This document shows, in pieces, positions 53,826 to 61,058 of a stretch of 64,000 bases of DNA (positions are counted from its first letter, which is position 1; every line of letters starts with the position of its first letter). The notes beneath the pieces are model-generated. The model saw only the letters and a list, made by a program, of their open reading frames with translations. It had not been told where the DNA came from and searched no databases. Origin of the DNA: Bacteroidales bacterium UBA6445 (GTDB lineage Bacteria; Bacteroidota; Bacteroidia; Bacteroidales; UBA932); NCBI GenBank assembly GCA_002439585.1, contig DJOF01000003.1, positions 124,001-188,000 of the forward strand, written 5' to 3'. Made by a program: the position numbers and the translations under genes.

Positions 53826-54599
53826 TTAGTAGTCGATGTGGGTGAGGAAGAGGGCGTGGCCGGGGACGGACTGTCCGGCGTCAGACCGGACACCGGAGCT
53901 GATAAGCTCCGGAAGCCACGTTGTGGCTCTCCGTCCCCTCCCCACCTCCAGCAACGTCCCCACAACCGCGCGCACCATATTGCGCAAGAACCTGTCAGCA
54001 CCTATACTGAATACAAGATAATCTCCTCTTTCGCAAGGATATCCCATAATCCTCACATGGTCAGGCTCATATGTCTGCCATTGGGCCTTGCTTACAAAGC
54101 ATATGGAAGTCTTGTTGTCCCCGCCCTTCTTCTCGAAGCAGCTGAAGTCCTTTGTCCCGATGAGGCCAAGCGCAGCCTCATTCATCCTGTCTACGTCAAG
54201 ATCATGTGTATACAGATAAGACCGCGAAGCAATGAACGGATCTTTCTTTCGGTGTAGGAAATACTTGTATTCGCGGTATACGGCATCGAACCTTGAATGA
54301 AATTCATCGGAGGTCGGTCTGACCTCGTGGACGACAATTTCATAAGGTAAGATGGCATTCAATTTGTAGCATATGTTGCCGCTTTCTACGAGAGGAGAAG
54401 GTTCGGCATCGAAATGCGCGATGTAGTTGACTGCATTGACTCCCGAATCTGTCCTGCCGGCACCGGTAACAGCGATTTCTGTACGGAAGAGGGCTGACAA
54501 CGCCTGTTGCAGCAGACCTTGGATAGAGACTGCATTGTTTTGGATTTGCCATCCCGAGTAGGGCAGGCCTCTGTAGGAGAGGCGTATGAGGTATCTCAT
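53826..54599 (-). CDS. truA: tRNA pseudouridine synthase A
   Basis: TruA converts uridines 38-40 in the anticodon stem-loop to pseudouridine. The 257 residues have the catalytic Asp in GAGRTDSGVNAVNYIAHF (near 51), the typical start MRYLIRLSYRGLPYSGWQIQ, the tyrosine-containing EYKYFLHRKKDPF, and RFLRNMVRAVVGTLLEVGRG near the end. A TATCTTTG -7 box precedes it on the reverse strand. It is probably monocistronic. Confidence 0.95.
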   Translation of the reverse strand: MRYLIRLSYRGLPYSGWQIQNNAVSIQGLLQQALSALFRTEIAVTGAGRTDSGVNAVNYIAHFDAEPSPLVESGNICYKLNAILPYEIVVHEVRPTSDEFHSRFDAVYREYKYFLHRKKDPFIASRSYLYTHDLDVDRMNEAALGLIGTKDFSCFEKKGGDNKTSICFVSKAQWQTYEPDHVRIMGYPCERGDYLVFSIGADRFLRNMVRAVVGTLLEVGRGRRATTWLPELISSGVRSDAGQSVPGHALFLTHIDY

Positions 54600-54619
54600 G
54601 GTTTCAATTGTTGGGTGTG

Positions 54620-54627
54620 CAAAGATA
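54620..54627 (-). promoter_or_regulatory. -7 element for truA
   Basis: On the reverse strand TATCTTTG is an exact -7 box 20 bases before the truA ATG, giving a very short leader. The -33 position has no clear TTG. Confidence 0.5.
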
Positions 54628-54700
54628 GTGATTCTATCTCGGCTTCAGGAGAAAGTGACGCTAATTCTCATCTAGGATATTAGCTAATTCTCTCTATGTT

Positions 54701-54778
54701 ATGAAAAGAAGCTGCGTGCTGCTTGTCGCTTTGTTGATGCTGCAGCATAGTGTGGTGAAGTATGGAACTGAGTGGTAG
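54701..54778 (+). CDS. Possible small signal-peptide-like peptide or gene remnant
   Basis: An ATG opens 25 codons: MKRSCVLLVALLMLQHSVV, then KYGTEW and a stop. Basic start plus hydrophobic core resemble a signal peptide or a small membrane peptide. Nothing secreted-protein-like continues after the stop in any frame, so it is either the decayed head of a lost gene or chance. There is no good promoter. Confidence 0.2.
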   Translation: MKRSCVLLVALLMLQHSVVKYGTEW

Positions 54779-54923
54779 GGAATTGATACTCGAGATTTAG
54801 ATAGCTGATATTGGAGAAGCATCGTTATGAAGGTTCACTCCTGTTGATAGGAGTCTTGTATTATGCTTGAGAGTATTGCTATTTTGCTGTAAAATGATTA
54901 AATTGCCAAGATTTTCCGCCTTT

Positions 54924-55090
54924 TTAGAAGCTGTTTTGAAATGCTTCCCGAATTTTATTATGAGGATTATTCGAGGCAGCCTCGACTTTGGAAGAAAGAG
55001 TGTACTGGAGGTACCGGTCTGATGACAAAGGTGAAAATGACCGGAAAGAACCACAAGAGATGAGACGAATCATTTCAAAACAGCTTTAGC
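54924..55090 (+). repeat. MITE-like repeat, copy B (167 bp)
   Basis: This is the same length as copy A at 14799-14965 and about 93% identical to its reverse complement. The left end is TTAGAAGCTGTTTTGAAATG (54924-54943), the exact complement of copy A's intact end; the right end CATTTCAAAACAGCTTTAGC (55071-55090) has decayed in its last few bases. The internal palindrome TCGAGGCAGCCTCGA is at 54971-54985. It encodes no transposase. It sits 140 bases upstream of moxR, so it may affect transcription of the Bat operon. Confidence 0.75.
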
Positions 55091-55230
55091 TTAGTGCCGA
55101 TAAATTGGAATGAGAATTGCGAGGTGGCGCGGAGAAGTGTGATGAGATATTGCGTGGTTGTATCATTACCTATGCAGGATTTGAGGAATATGAAATATAA
55201 CATATAGCATAATAAACAGCTTCTTAGACT

Positions 55231-56223
55231 ATGGATACTGTGAATATAAAGGAATTGAATGACCGGATTCAGAAAGAGAGTTCATTTGTGGACATCTTGT
55301 CCATGGAGATGGGCAAGGTGATAGTTGGGCAGAAAGCTCTTGTGGAGAATCTGCTGATAGGGCTTCTTGCAAACGGGCATATACTGCTTGAAGGTGTACC
55401 CGGACTAGCAAAGACTTTAGCTATCAATACTTTAGCTCAAGCTATAAGTGCTAAGTTCAGCAGGATTCAATTTACACCTGATCTCCTTCCTGCCGATGTG
55501 ATAGGAACTCTTATTTATTCCCAGAAAAACGAACGGTTTGAGGTGCACAAAGGACCTATATTCGCCAACTTCGTGCTGGCCGATGAGATCAACAGGTCTC
55601 CGGCCAAGGTCCAGTCAGCTTTGCTTGAGGCCATGCAGGAGAGACAGGTCACTATCGGAGAAGAGACATACAAGCTCCCGGAACCTTTTCTTGTGATGGC
55701 AACCCAGAATCCGATTGAGCAGGAAGGTACATATCCGCTTCCTGAGGCACAGGTCGACAGGTTTATGCTCAAAGTCGTGGTGACTTATCCGAAGAAAGAA
55801 GAGGAGAAACTCATCATAAGGATGAACAATACGGGGGAATTCCCCAAGGCCAATCCGGTTGTCAGTCCTGAGGACATCATCAATGCCCGCAAAGTAGTGA
55901 GAGAGGTCTATATGGATGAGAAGATCGAGAAATACATTGTCGATATAGTATATGCGACGAGGACACCTGAAGATTACAATCTCAAATCCCTCTCTGGGCT
56001 TATCTCTTACGGTGCTTCACCGCGAGCCAGTATTTCACTGGCAATGGCTTCCAAGGCGTACGCTTTCATCAAGAGAAGAGGTTATGTAATCCCTGAAGAC
56101 GTGCGCGCAGTCTGCAACGAAGTTCTCCGCCATAGGATCGGACTCTCATACGAAGCAGAGGCCGAGAATGTCACCCCGGAGAGCATTATTTCCCAGGTAT
56201 TGAACGCAGTAATAGTTCCTTAG
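55231..56223 (+). CDS. moxR: MoxR-family AAA+ ATPase of the Bat operon
   Basis: MoxR ATPases act as chaperones for VWA-domain proteins encoded next to them. The 330 residues contain Walker A GVPGLAKT (55-62), Walker B/VLADEINRSPAKVQSALLEAM (around 110-132), sensor 1 in FLVMATQNPIEQEGTYPLPEAQ and the arginine-containing EAQVDRFMLKV. The neighbourhood (DUF58, BatA, BatB, BatC, BatD/E) is the Bacteroidetes aerotolerance operon described in Bacteroides fragilis. The next gene starts three bases after its stop. Confidence 0.93.
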   Translation: MDTVNIKELNDRIQKESSFVDILSMEMGKVIVGQKALVENLLIGLLANGHILLEGVPGLAKTLAINTLAQAISAKFSRIQFTPDLLPADVIGTLIYSQKNERFEVHKGPIFANFVLADEINRSPAKVQSALLEAMQERQVTIGEETYKLPEPFLVMATQNPIEQEGTYPLPEAQVDRFMLKVVVTYPKKEEEKLIIRMNNTGEFPKANPVVSPEDIINARKVVREVYMDEKIEKYIVDIVYATRTPEDYNLKSLSGLISYGASPRASISLAMASKAYAFIKRRGYVIPEDVRAVCNEVLRHRIGLSYEAEAENVTPESIISQVLNAVIVP

Positions 56224-56226
56224 TCA

Positions 56227-57126
56227 ATGCCTATGGATTCCGGTATCAGCGCAACGTCCCTACTAAAGAAGATCAGAAAAATAGAAATCCGAACAAAGGC
56301 TCTGTCTCATCAGATCTTTGCAGGAGAGTATCATTCTGCCTTCAAGGGCAGGGGAATGGCTTTCAGCGAAGTCCGTGAATATCAGTATGGTGATGACGTG
56401 AGGAATATGGACTGGAATGTGACGGCCCGTCTTCAGTCTCCGTACGTCAAGGTCTTCGAGGAAGAGAGAGAGCTAACTGTGGTCCTTCTCGTGGATATAA
56501 GCCGCTCAGGTCTGTTCGGTACAGTAGGGGAGACTAAGCGTGATATGATCGCGGAGATAGCTGCAGTGCTGTCGTTCTCTGCCATTATCAACAATGACAA
56601 GGTCGGTGCCCTGTTCTTCAGCGACAAGGTAGAGCAGTTCATTCCTCCGCGTAAGGGCAGAAGCCATCTCCTACATATAATCAGGCAGATAATCGAGCTT
56701 CAGCCTACTTCTACCAGTACTGATATTGGAGAGGCTCTCAGGTTTCTGACAAATGCTATCAGACAGAAATGTACGGCATTTCTTCTATCTGACCTCTTAG
56801 ATACAGACAAGGACTGCAACCCTCGTTATGAGGATGCAATGAAAGTGGCAGCTGGGCGTCACGACCTCTCGGTCATAAAAATTTCGGACCCGAGAGAGAA
56901 GACTATTCCCAATGTTGGTCTGGTAAATGTGAAGGATTCAGAGACTGGGGAGACAGCATGGATTGATACATCTAGCAGGAAAGTGAGGGAGGCCTTTTCA
57001 GCTAGGTCGCGTGCGATAGCAGATAAGGCAACAGCCTTGATGTTGCGCTACCGGATTGACAGCGTGGATATTTCTACGGATTCGGATTATGTGAGAGGAC
57101 TGATGGCGTTTTTTGCAAAACATTAA
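56227..57126 (+). CDS. DUF58 protein of the Bat operon
   Basis: The 299-residue protein has the DUF58 signature FSEVREYQYGDDVRNMDWNVTARLQ (core GDDVRNMDWNVTAR) near residues 48-68, preceded by HSAFKGRGMAFSE. A VWA-like fold with VVLLVDISRSGLFG supplies a MIDAS-type DxSxS, and FLLSDLLD follows. It is predicted cytoplasmic, works with MoxR, and its TAA overlaps the next ATG (TAATG). Confidence 0.9.
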   Translation: MPMDSGISATSLLKKIRKIEIRTKALSHQIFAGEYHSAFKGRGMAFSEVREYQYGDDVRNMDWNVTARLQSPYVKVFEEERELTVVLLVDISRSGLFGTVGETKRDMIAEIAAVLSFSAIINNDKVGALFFSDKVEQFIPPRKGRSHLLHIIRQIIELQPTSTSTDIGEALRFLTNAIRQKCTAFLLSDLLDTDKDCNPRYEDAMKVAAGRHDLSVIKISDPREKTIPNVGLVNVKDSETGETAWIDTSSRKVREAFSARSRAIADKATALMLRYRIDSVDISTDSDYVRGLMAFFAKH

Positions 57127-58268
57127 TGAGGGCAATGAAGAGAATAATACCGGTTATTTTGCTTGCTGCCGTGACAGTCGCTGCTTTTGCTGATTCACTG
57201 TCTGCAGTGCGTCCGGTTGAAGGAAGCATTAAGTTTGCCGGGGATGCGTTCCTACAGCCGCTTCAGAAGAGAGATTCTGTACTCATAGCAGACCAGATGG
57301 CATATGGATTCTATCTTAAAGGGATTGAAGAAGGTACAGATATCATGCTCCCTGAGTTCAAGAGTGCCGACAGTATAGAGGTTATTTCCCCTTGGACATT
57401 AGATACTCTAAGGCGCGACCGAAAGGATGGGACTATGGACATTCGCGGCCATATTGTCCTTACTTCTTTCGATGAGGGTCGATATCTGCTTCCGGACATT
57501 CGTGTCGTAGAAATCTCGGGTGGCAGGCCGGATACGCTTCTTTTTAGGGGTAAAGAGTTGGACGTCAGGACTATGCCCCTGGATACCGCCACATTTAAGG
57601 TGCATGACATAAAGGGGCAGATAAGGTATCCGCTCACGTTTGCCGAGCTGCTTCCTTATATAGTCGCATTCTACATAATCGCTATCTTGACTATTCTGTC
57701 AGTATGTCTTGTCAAGATAGCCCGAAGCAGGAAGAAGCCCGAGGAGATATCTTCGGAGCCGCCTTATATCGTAGCACTTCGCAAATTGGACAGATATCGT
57801 GGCAACAAGCTTTGGGCTCCAGAGTCTCAGAAACTGTTCTACAGTGGAGTTACTGATGTCTTAAGAGAATACATTGCAAGGCGTTACGGATTTGGTGCTA
57901 TGGAGATGACAACTGACGAGATCTTCAGAAAGTTATCTACTGAAGAGATTGACAACTCATTGTACAGTGAGACCAAGGAGCTTTTCCTCACGTCAGATCT
58001 TGTAAAATTTGCCAAATCGACTGTTTCGGATGAAGAGAATATTAAGGCTGTTCCTGTAGCGGTACGTTTCGTTACCTCCACCTGGCGAAATGACGATGAT
58101 GCTTCGGATTTAGCAAAAAAAAGCAGTTCTGATGCTACAAAAAATGGCAGTATCGATGCAGTAGATAACGTTGGCGGCGGAACTAAGACGGAAGCGGCTG
58201 ATACTGGTATCGTTGCCGCAGAGTCAGAGACTACTATAGAGAAGAAGGAGGGTGACCATGTTCTTTGA
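57126..58268 (+). CDS. Membrane protein of the Bat operon (between DUF58 and BatA)
   Basis: The 380-residue protein starts MRAMKRIIPVILLAAVTVAAFAD, a signal or anchor sequence; a downstream Met four residues in is an alternative start. It has a beta-rich periplasmic part (about 24-175), one membrane helix (LPYIVAFYIIAILTILSVCLV, about 177-197) and a cytoplasmic part with PYIVALRKLDRYRGNKLW, YSGVTDVLREYIARRYGFGAMEMTTDE. This layout matches the DUF4381-like proteins usual at this place in Bat operons. The C-terminal 50 residues are low-complexity and acidic. Its end overlaps the BatA start by 17 bases. Function unknown. Confidence 0.8.
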   Translation: MRAMKRIIPVILLAAVTVAAFADSLSAVRPVEGSIKFAGDAFLQPLQKRDSVLIADQMAYGFYLKGIEEGTDIMLPEFKSADSIEVISPWTLDTLRRDRKDGTMDIRGHIVLTSFDEGRYLLPDIRVVEISGGRPDTLLFRGKELDVRTMPLDTATFKVHDIKGQIRYPLTFAELLPYIVAFYIIAILTILSVCLVKIARSRKKPEEISSEPPYIVALRKLDRYRGNKLWAPESQKLFYSGVTDVLREYIARRYGFGAMEMTTDEIFRKLSTEEIDNSLYSETKELFLTSDLVKFAKSTVSDEENIKAVPVAVRFVTSTWRNDDDASDLAKKSSSDATKNGSIDAVDNVGGGTKTEAADTGIVAAESETTIEKKEGDHVL

Positions 58269-59244
58269 GTACAGTTCTCTTCTGTGGCTGCTTACAGTCC
58301 CTCTCTTGATGCTGCTCCATTATATCTATCTGGAACTCGCTGCGAGACGTCCACATCTTAGAGTATCGGACATCGGTCTGTGGAAGGCTGGAGGCCGGAC
58401 GCCTAAAGTATATCTTCGCCATCTTCCGATAGTACTTAGGACAGTTGCACTGTCTATGATAGTGGTTGCCATGGCAAGGCCGAGATCGTCCACAAGTATG
58501 GACAAGATTGATACTGAGGGAATTGATATTGTTCTGGCAATGGACGTGTCAACGAGTATGTTGGCAAGGGATTTTACACCCGATAGGATTAGTGCCGCGA
58601 AAGACATAGCAATAGAATTCATTTCCCAGAGGCCTTCTGACCGCATGGGGATAGTGGTATTTGCAGGCGAGAGCTATACTCAGTGTCCGCTTACGACAGA
58701 CAGGGCTACCCTTATCAATATGATGAAGGATATAGAGACCGGCTTGATAGATGACGGTACAGCTATCGGTAATGGTCTGGCTACTGCTGTGGCGAGGATG
58801 CAAGGATCGGATGCAAAGAGCCGTGTTGTCATATTGCTGACAGACGGAGTAAACAACAGCGGTGAGGTGACGCCTCAGATGGCAGCAGAGATAGCCAAGA
58901 CATACGGGGTACGTGTATATACAATAGGTGTAGGTGCCAACGGGATGGCTCCTTATCCTGTCATGACGCCTTGGGGAGTACAACTTCAAAATGTACCCGT
59001 CGAGATAGATGAGGATTTGCTCAAGAGTATAGCCGCCACGACAGGAGGCCGTTATTTCCGTGCGACGGACAATGCAAAGCTTGCCGAGATCTACAATGAG
59101 ATCAACCACATGGAGAAAGTAAAGACGACGGTCGACAGTTTCCCGGTATATAAGGAGCTGTTTACGCCTTTTGCCTTGGTAGCATTGGCATGTCTGCTTC
59201 TTGAGGCATTCTTTGTTCTCGCCGTATTCAGAAAACTGCCATAG
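58252..59244 (+). CDS. batA: BatA, VWA-domain membrane protein of aerotolerance operon
   Basis: The 330-residue protein begins with a hydrophobic segment (about 6-22) and a second one near 60-77. A von Willebrand factor A domain follows, with the metal-ion-dependent adhesion motif DVSTSM in VLAMDVSTSMLARDFTPDRI, the MIDAS Thr in GLIDDGTAIGNGLATAV and the later Asp in VILLTDGVNNSG. A C-terminal membrane helix (ALVALACLLLEAFFVLAVF) closes it. The VWA domain probably faces the periplasm. In B. fragilis Bat mutants are less oxygen tolerant. It overlaps the previous gene and is 12 bases before batB. Confidence 0.92.
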   Translation: MTMFFEYSSLLWLLTVPLLMLLHYIYLELAARRPHLRVSDIGLWKAGGRTPKVYLRHLPIVLRTVALSMIVVAMARPRSSTSMDKIDTEGIDIVLAMDVSTSMLARDFTPDRISAAKDIAIEFISQRPSDRMGIVVFAGESYTQCPLTTDRATLINMMKDIETGLIDDGTAIGNGLATAVARMQGSDAKSRVVILLTDGVNNSGEVTPQMAAEIAKTYGVRVYTIGVGANGMAPYPVMTPWGVQLQNVPVEIDEDLLKSIAATTGGRYFRATDNAKLAEIYNEINHMEKVKTTVDSFPVYKELFTPFALVALACLLLEAFFVLAVFRKLP

Positions 59245-59256
59245 GAGGGAAGTATT

Positions 59257-60267
59257 ATGATTTTTTTTGCACAGGCACAATATCTTTTTCTGCTTATACT
59301 TGTCCCTCTTTTCCCTATATTCTATGCCTTCTACAGAGCACAGAGGAACAAAAGGGTACGCAAATTTGCTGATGCAAAGCTTGCAGAGGCACTCATGCCG
59401 TCAAAATCCGGAGCAAAGGGGTGGATTCAGATTATATTGTTTTCGTTGGCCTTCATGTTCTTTGTGATAGGACTTTCAAGACCGCAGATAGGATCCAAGC
59501 TTAAAGAACACCGTAGTAAAGGTGCGGAAGTCATGATTGCCCTTGACGTATCCAATTCCATGTTGGCTAGGGATTATTCTCCAGACCGACTGGAAAGGGC
59601 GAAACTCGCAATTTCGCGTCTCGTAGACAAACTTGACGGAGACAGGATTGGTCTTGTAATTTTTGCTGGGACATCATTTGTCCAACTTCCCATAACCTCT
59701 GATTACATTTCCGCTAAGATGTTTCTCGGAAATATATCCACCTCTTCCATACCAGTGCAGGGCACAGCTATGGGTGATGCCATCAATACCTGTATCAGGA
59801 GTTTCAGTACGCAGAGCGAGAAAAGCCGGGTCATCATAGTTATCAGTGACGGTGAGAATCACGAGGATGACCCTGTGGAAGCGGCAAAGCAGGCGGCAAG
59901 CATGGGTATCTCCGTATATACTGTAGGAGTCGGCTCTACTGAGGGCCAACCCATCCCCTTGCCGGGCGGAGGTCTTATGCGTGATCTTAAGGGCAATATC
60001 GTCGTCACGAAGCTTGACGAGAATGTCCTTCGAGAAGTTGCAAATGTAGGAGGCGGTGCTTATGTACATGCCGGTAATGATGAATTCGGACTTAATCCTA
60101 TCATCGACAATATACGCAAATTGGAGGATGAACAGTTTAACTCGGTTGTCTTCGAGGAATATGACGAGCAGTTCATGTATTTCTTTGCTATCGCACTTGT
60201 GCTCTTTGTCTTACAGATGCTTGTGGGTGAGAGGAAGGTTTTTGTACATTTATTTGAAAAAAGATGA
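59257..60267 (+). CDS. batB: BatB, VWA-domain membrane protein of aerotolerance operon
   Basis: The 336-residue protein is the second VWA protein. Membrane segments lie at about 8-25 and 52-70. The MIDAS is in MIALDVSNSMLARDYSPDRLERAK (core DVSNSM), with the Thr in SSIPVQGTAMGDAINTC and the Asp in VIIVISDGENHEDDP. A final helix MYFFAIALVLFVLQMLV precedes a basic tail. It resembles BatA over its length, as expected of the paralogous pair. Its stop overlaps the batC start. Confidence 0.92.
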   Translation: MIFFAQAQYLFLLILVPLFPIFYAFYRAQRNKRVRKFADAKLAEALMPSKSGAKGWIQIILFSLAFMFFVIGLSRPQIGSKLKEHRSKGAEVMIALDVSNSMLARDYSPDRLERAKLAISRLVDKLDGDRIGLVIFAGTSFVQLPITSDYISAKMFLGNISTSSIPVQGTAMGDAINTCIRSFSTQSEKSRVIIVISDGENHEDDPVEAAKQAASMGISVYTVGVGSTEGQPIPLPGGGLMRDLKGNIVVTKLDENVLREVANVGGGAYVHAGNDEFGLNPIIDNIRKLEDEQFNSVVFEEYDEQFMYFFAIALVLFVLQMLVGERKVFVHLFEKR

Positions 60268-61055
60268 ATTGGAGAGTCTCATATATATTTGCAGGAATAT
60301 CTGTCCTGTGTCTTTCTTGCGTAAGTGCCTTGGCTCAAGCAGACAGGCATGATGTAAGAGCCGGCAATGCGAAATTCCGCAAAGGAGCTTTTGCCGAGGC
60401 TGAGATCTCGTATAGGAAGGCTTTGGTAAAGGATTCGACCTCTCTTGCAGCTGGTTACAATCTTGCCAATACTCTCTACAGGCAGAAAAATTATGACGAG
60501 GCGGCTACCGTGATGGGGAAGGCTATCGTTGCTCCAGGTTCAGAGCATGAAGCTGATTATTATTACAATAGCGGCAATATCTTCGTGAGCCAGAAGAAAT
60601 GGGCCGAAGCTGTCGAGGCATATAAGAAAGCCTTAATTGCCAATCCCGGTGACATGGATGCCAAGGAGAACTATATCTACGCGAAGAAGAAGCTCGAAGA
60701 CCAGCAGAAGAACGGAGGCTCAGGCGGTCAGAACCAGAATCAGGATCAGGACAAAGACCAAAACCAGGACAATAACAACGGCAACGGTCAAGACCAGCAG
60801 AATAATGAAAATGACGGTCAGAATAATGACAATCAAAAAGATAATCAGAACCAAGGCAATGACAATCAGGGAAATGGCGACCAAAATAATCCTCCTCAAC
60901 AGGGCAATGTCGGCCGGACTCCTGTGAAAATCTCTCCCCAACAGGCACAGCAAATGCTGAAAGCCATACAGGCCAAAGAGAAAGAGACTCAGGATAAGGT
61001 CAACAAGGAGAAGGCTGAAGCAGAGAAGTCAAGGCAGAAGGAGAAAAATTGGTAA
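60264..61055 (+). CDS. batC: BatC, TPR protein with asparagine/glutamine-rich linker
   Basis: The 263-residue protein has a signal-like start (MNWRVSYIFAGISVLCLSCVSALAQAD). TPR motifs at about 32-140 include FRKGAFAEAEISYRKALVKD and GNIFVSQKKWAEAVEAYKKAL. A stretch of about 60 residues (about 155-215) is almost only Asn, Gln, Asp and Gly, encoded by AAT/AAC/CAG-rich DNA. The C-terminus, PVKISPQQAQQMLKAIQAKEKE, is the BatC signature. The low-complexity linker probably keeps the TPR and C-terminal part apart. It starts four bases before the batB stop. Confidence 0.9.
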   Translation: MNWRVSYIFAGISVLCLSCVSALAQADRHDVRAGNAKFRKGAFAEAEISYRKALVKDSTSLAAGYNLANTLYRQKNYDEAATVMGKAIVAPGSEHEADYYYNSGNIFVSQKKWAEAVEAYKKALIANPGDMDAKENYIYAKKKLEDQQKNGGSGGQNQNQDQDKDQNQDNNNGNGQDQQNNENDGQNNDNQKDNQNQGNDNQGNGDQNNPPQQGNVGRTPVKISPQQAQQMLKAIQAKEKETQDKVNKEKAEAEKSRQKEKNW

Positions 61056-61058
61056 AGT

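Larger units (their letters stand above)
54600..55230 (+). other. Gene-poor stretch between truA and moxR
   Basis: These 631 bases hold the truA -7 box, a signal-peptide-like 25-codon frame (54701-54778), MITE copy B (54924-55090) and, just before moxR, a short AAACAGCTTCTTA (about 55212) resembling the outer edge of a repeat end. No consensus promoter for the Bat operon was found; TAAATTGG near 55099 is one mismatch from a -7 box. Confidence 0.6.

Noticed and set aside
53619..54257. A 212-codon plus-strand frame
   Set aside because: It is antisense to truA over most of its length, and its protein has no family-like pattern; truA on the other strand is unmistakable.
60637..60927. Lys/Thr-rich plus-strand frame and Leu/Ile/Val-rich minus-strand frame over the BatC linker
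   Set aside because: Both are frame shadows of the low-complexity Asn/Gln/Asp linker in batC.
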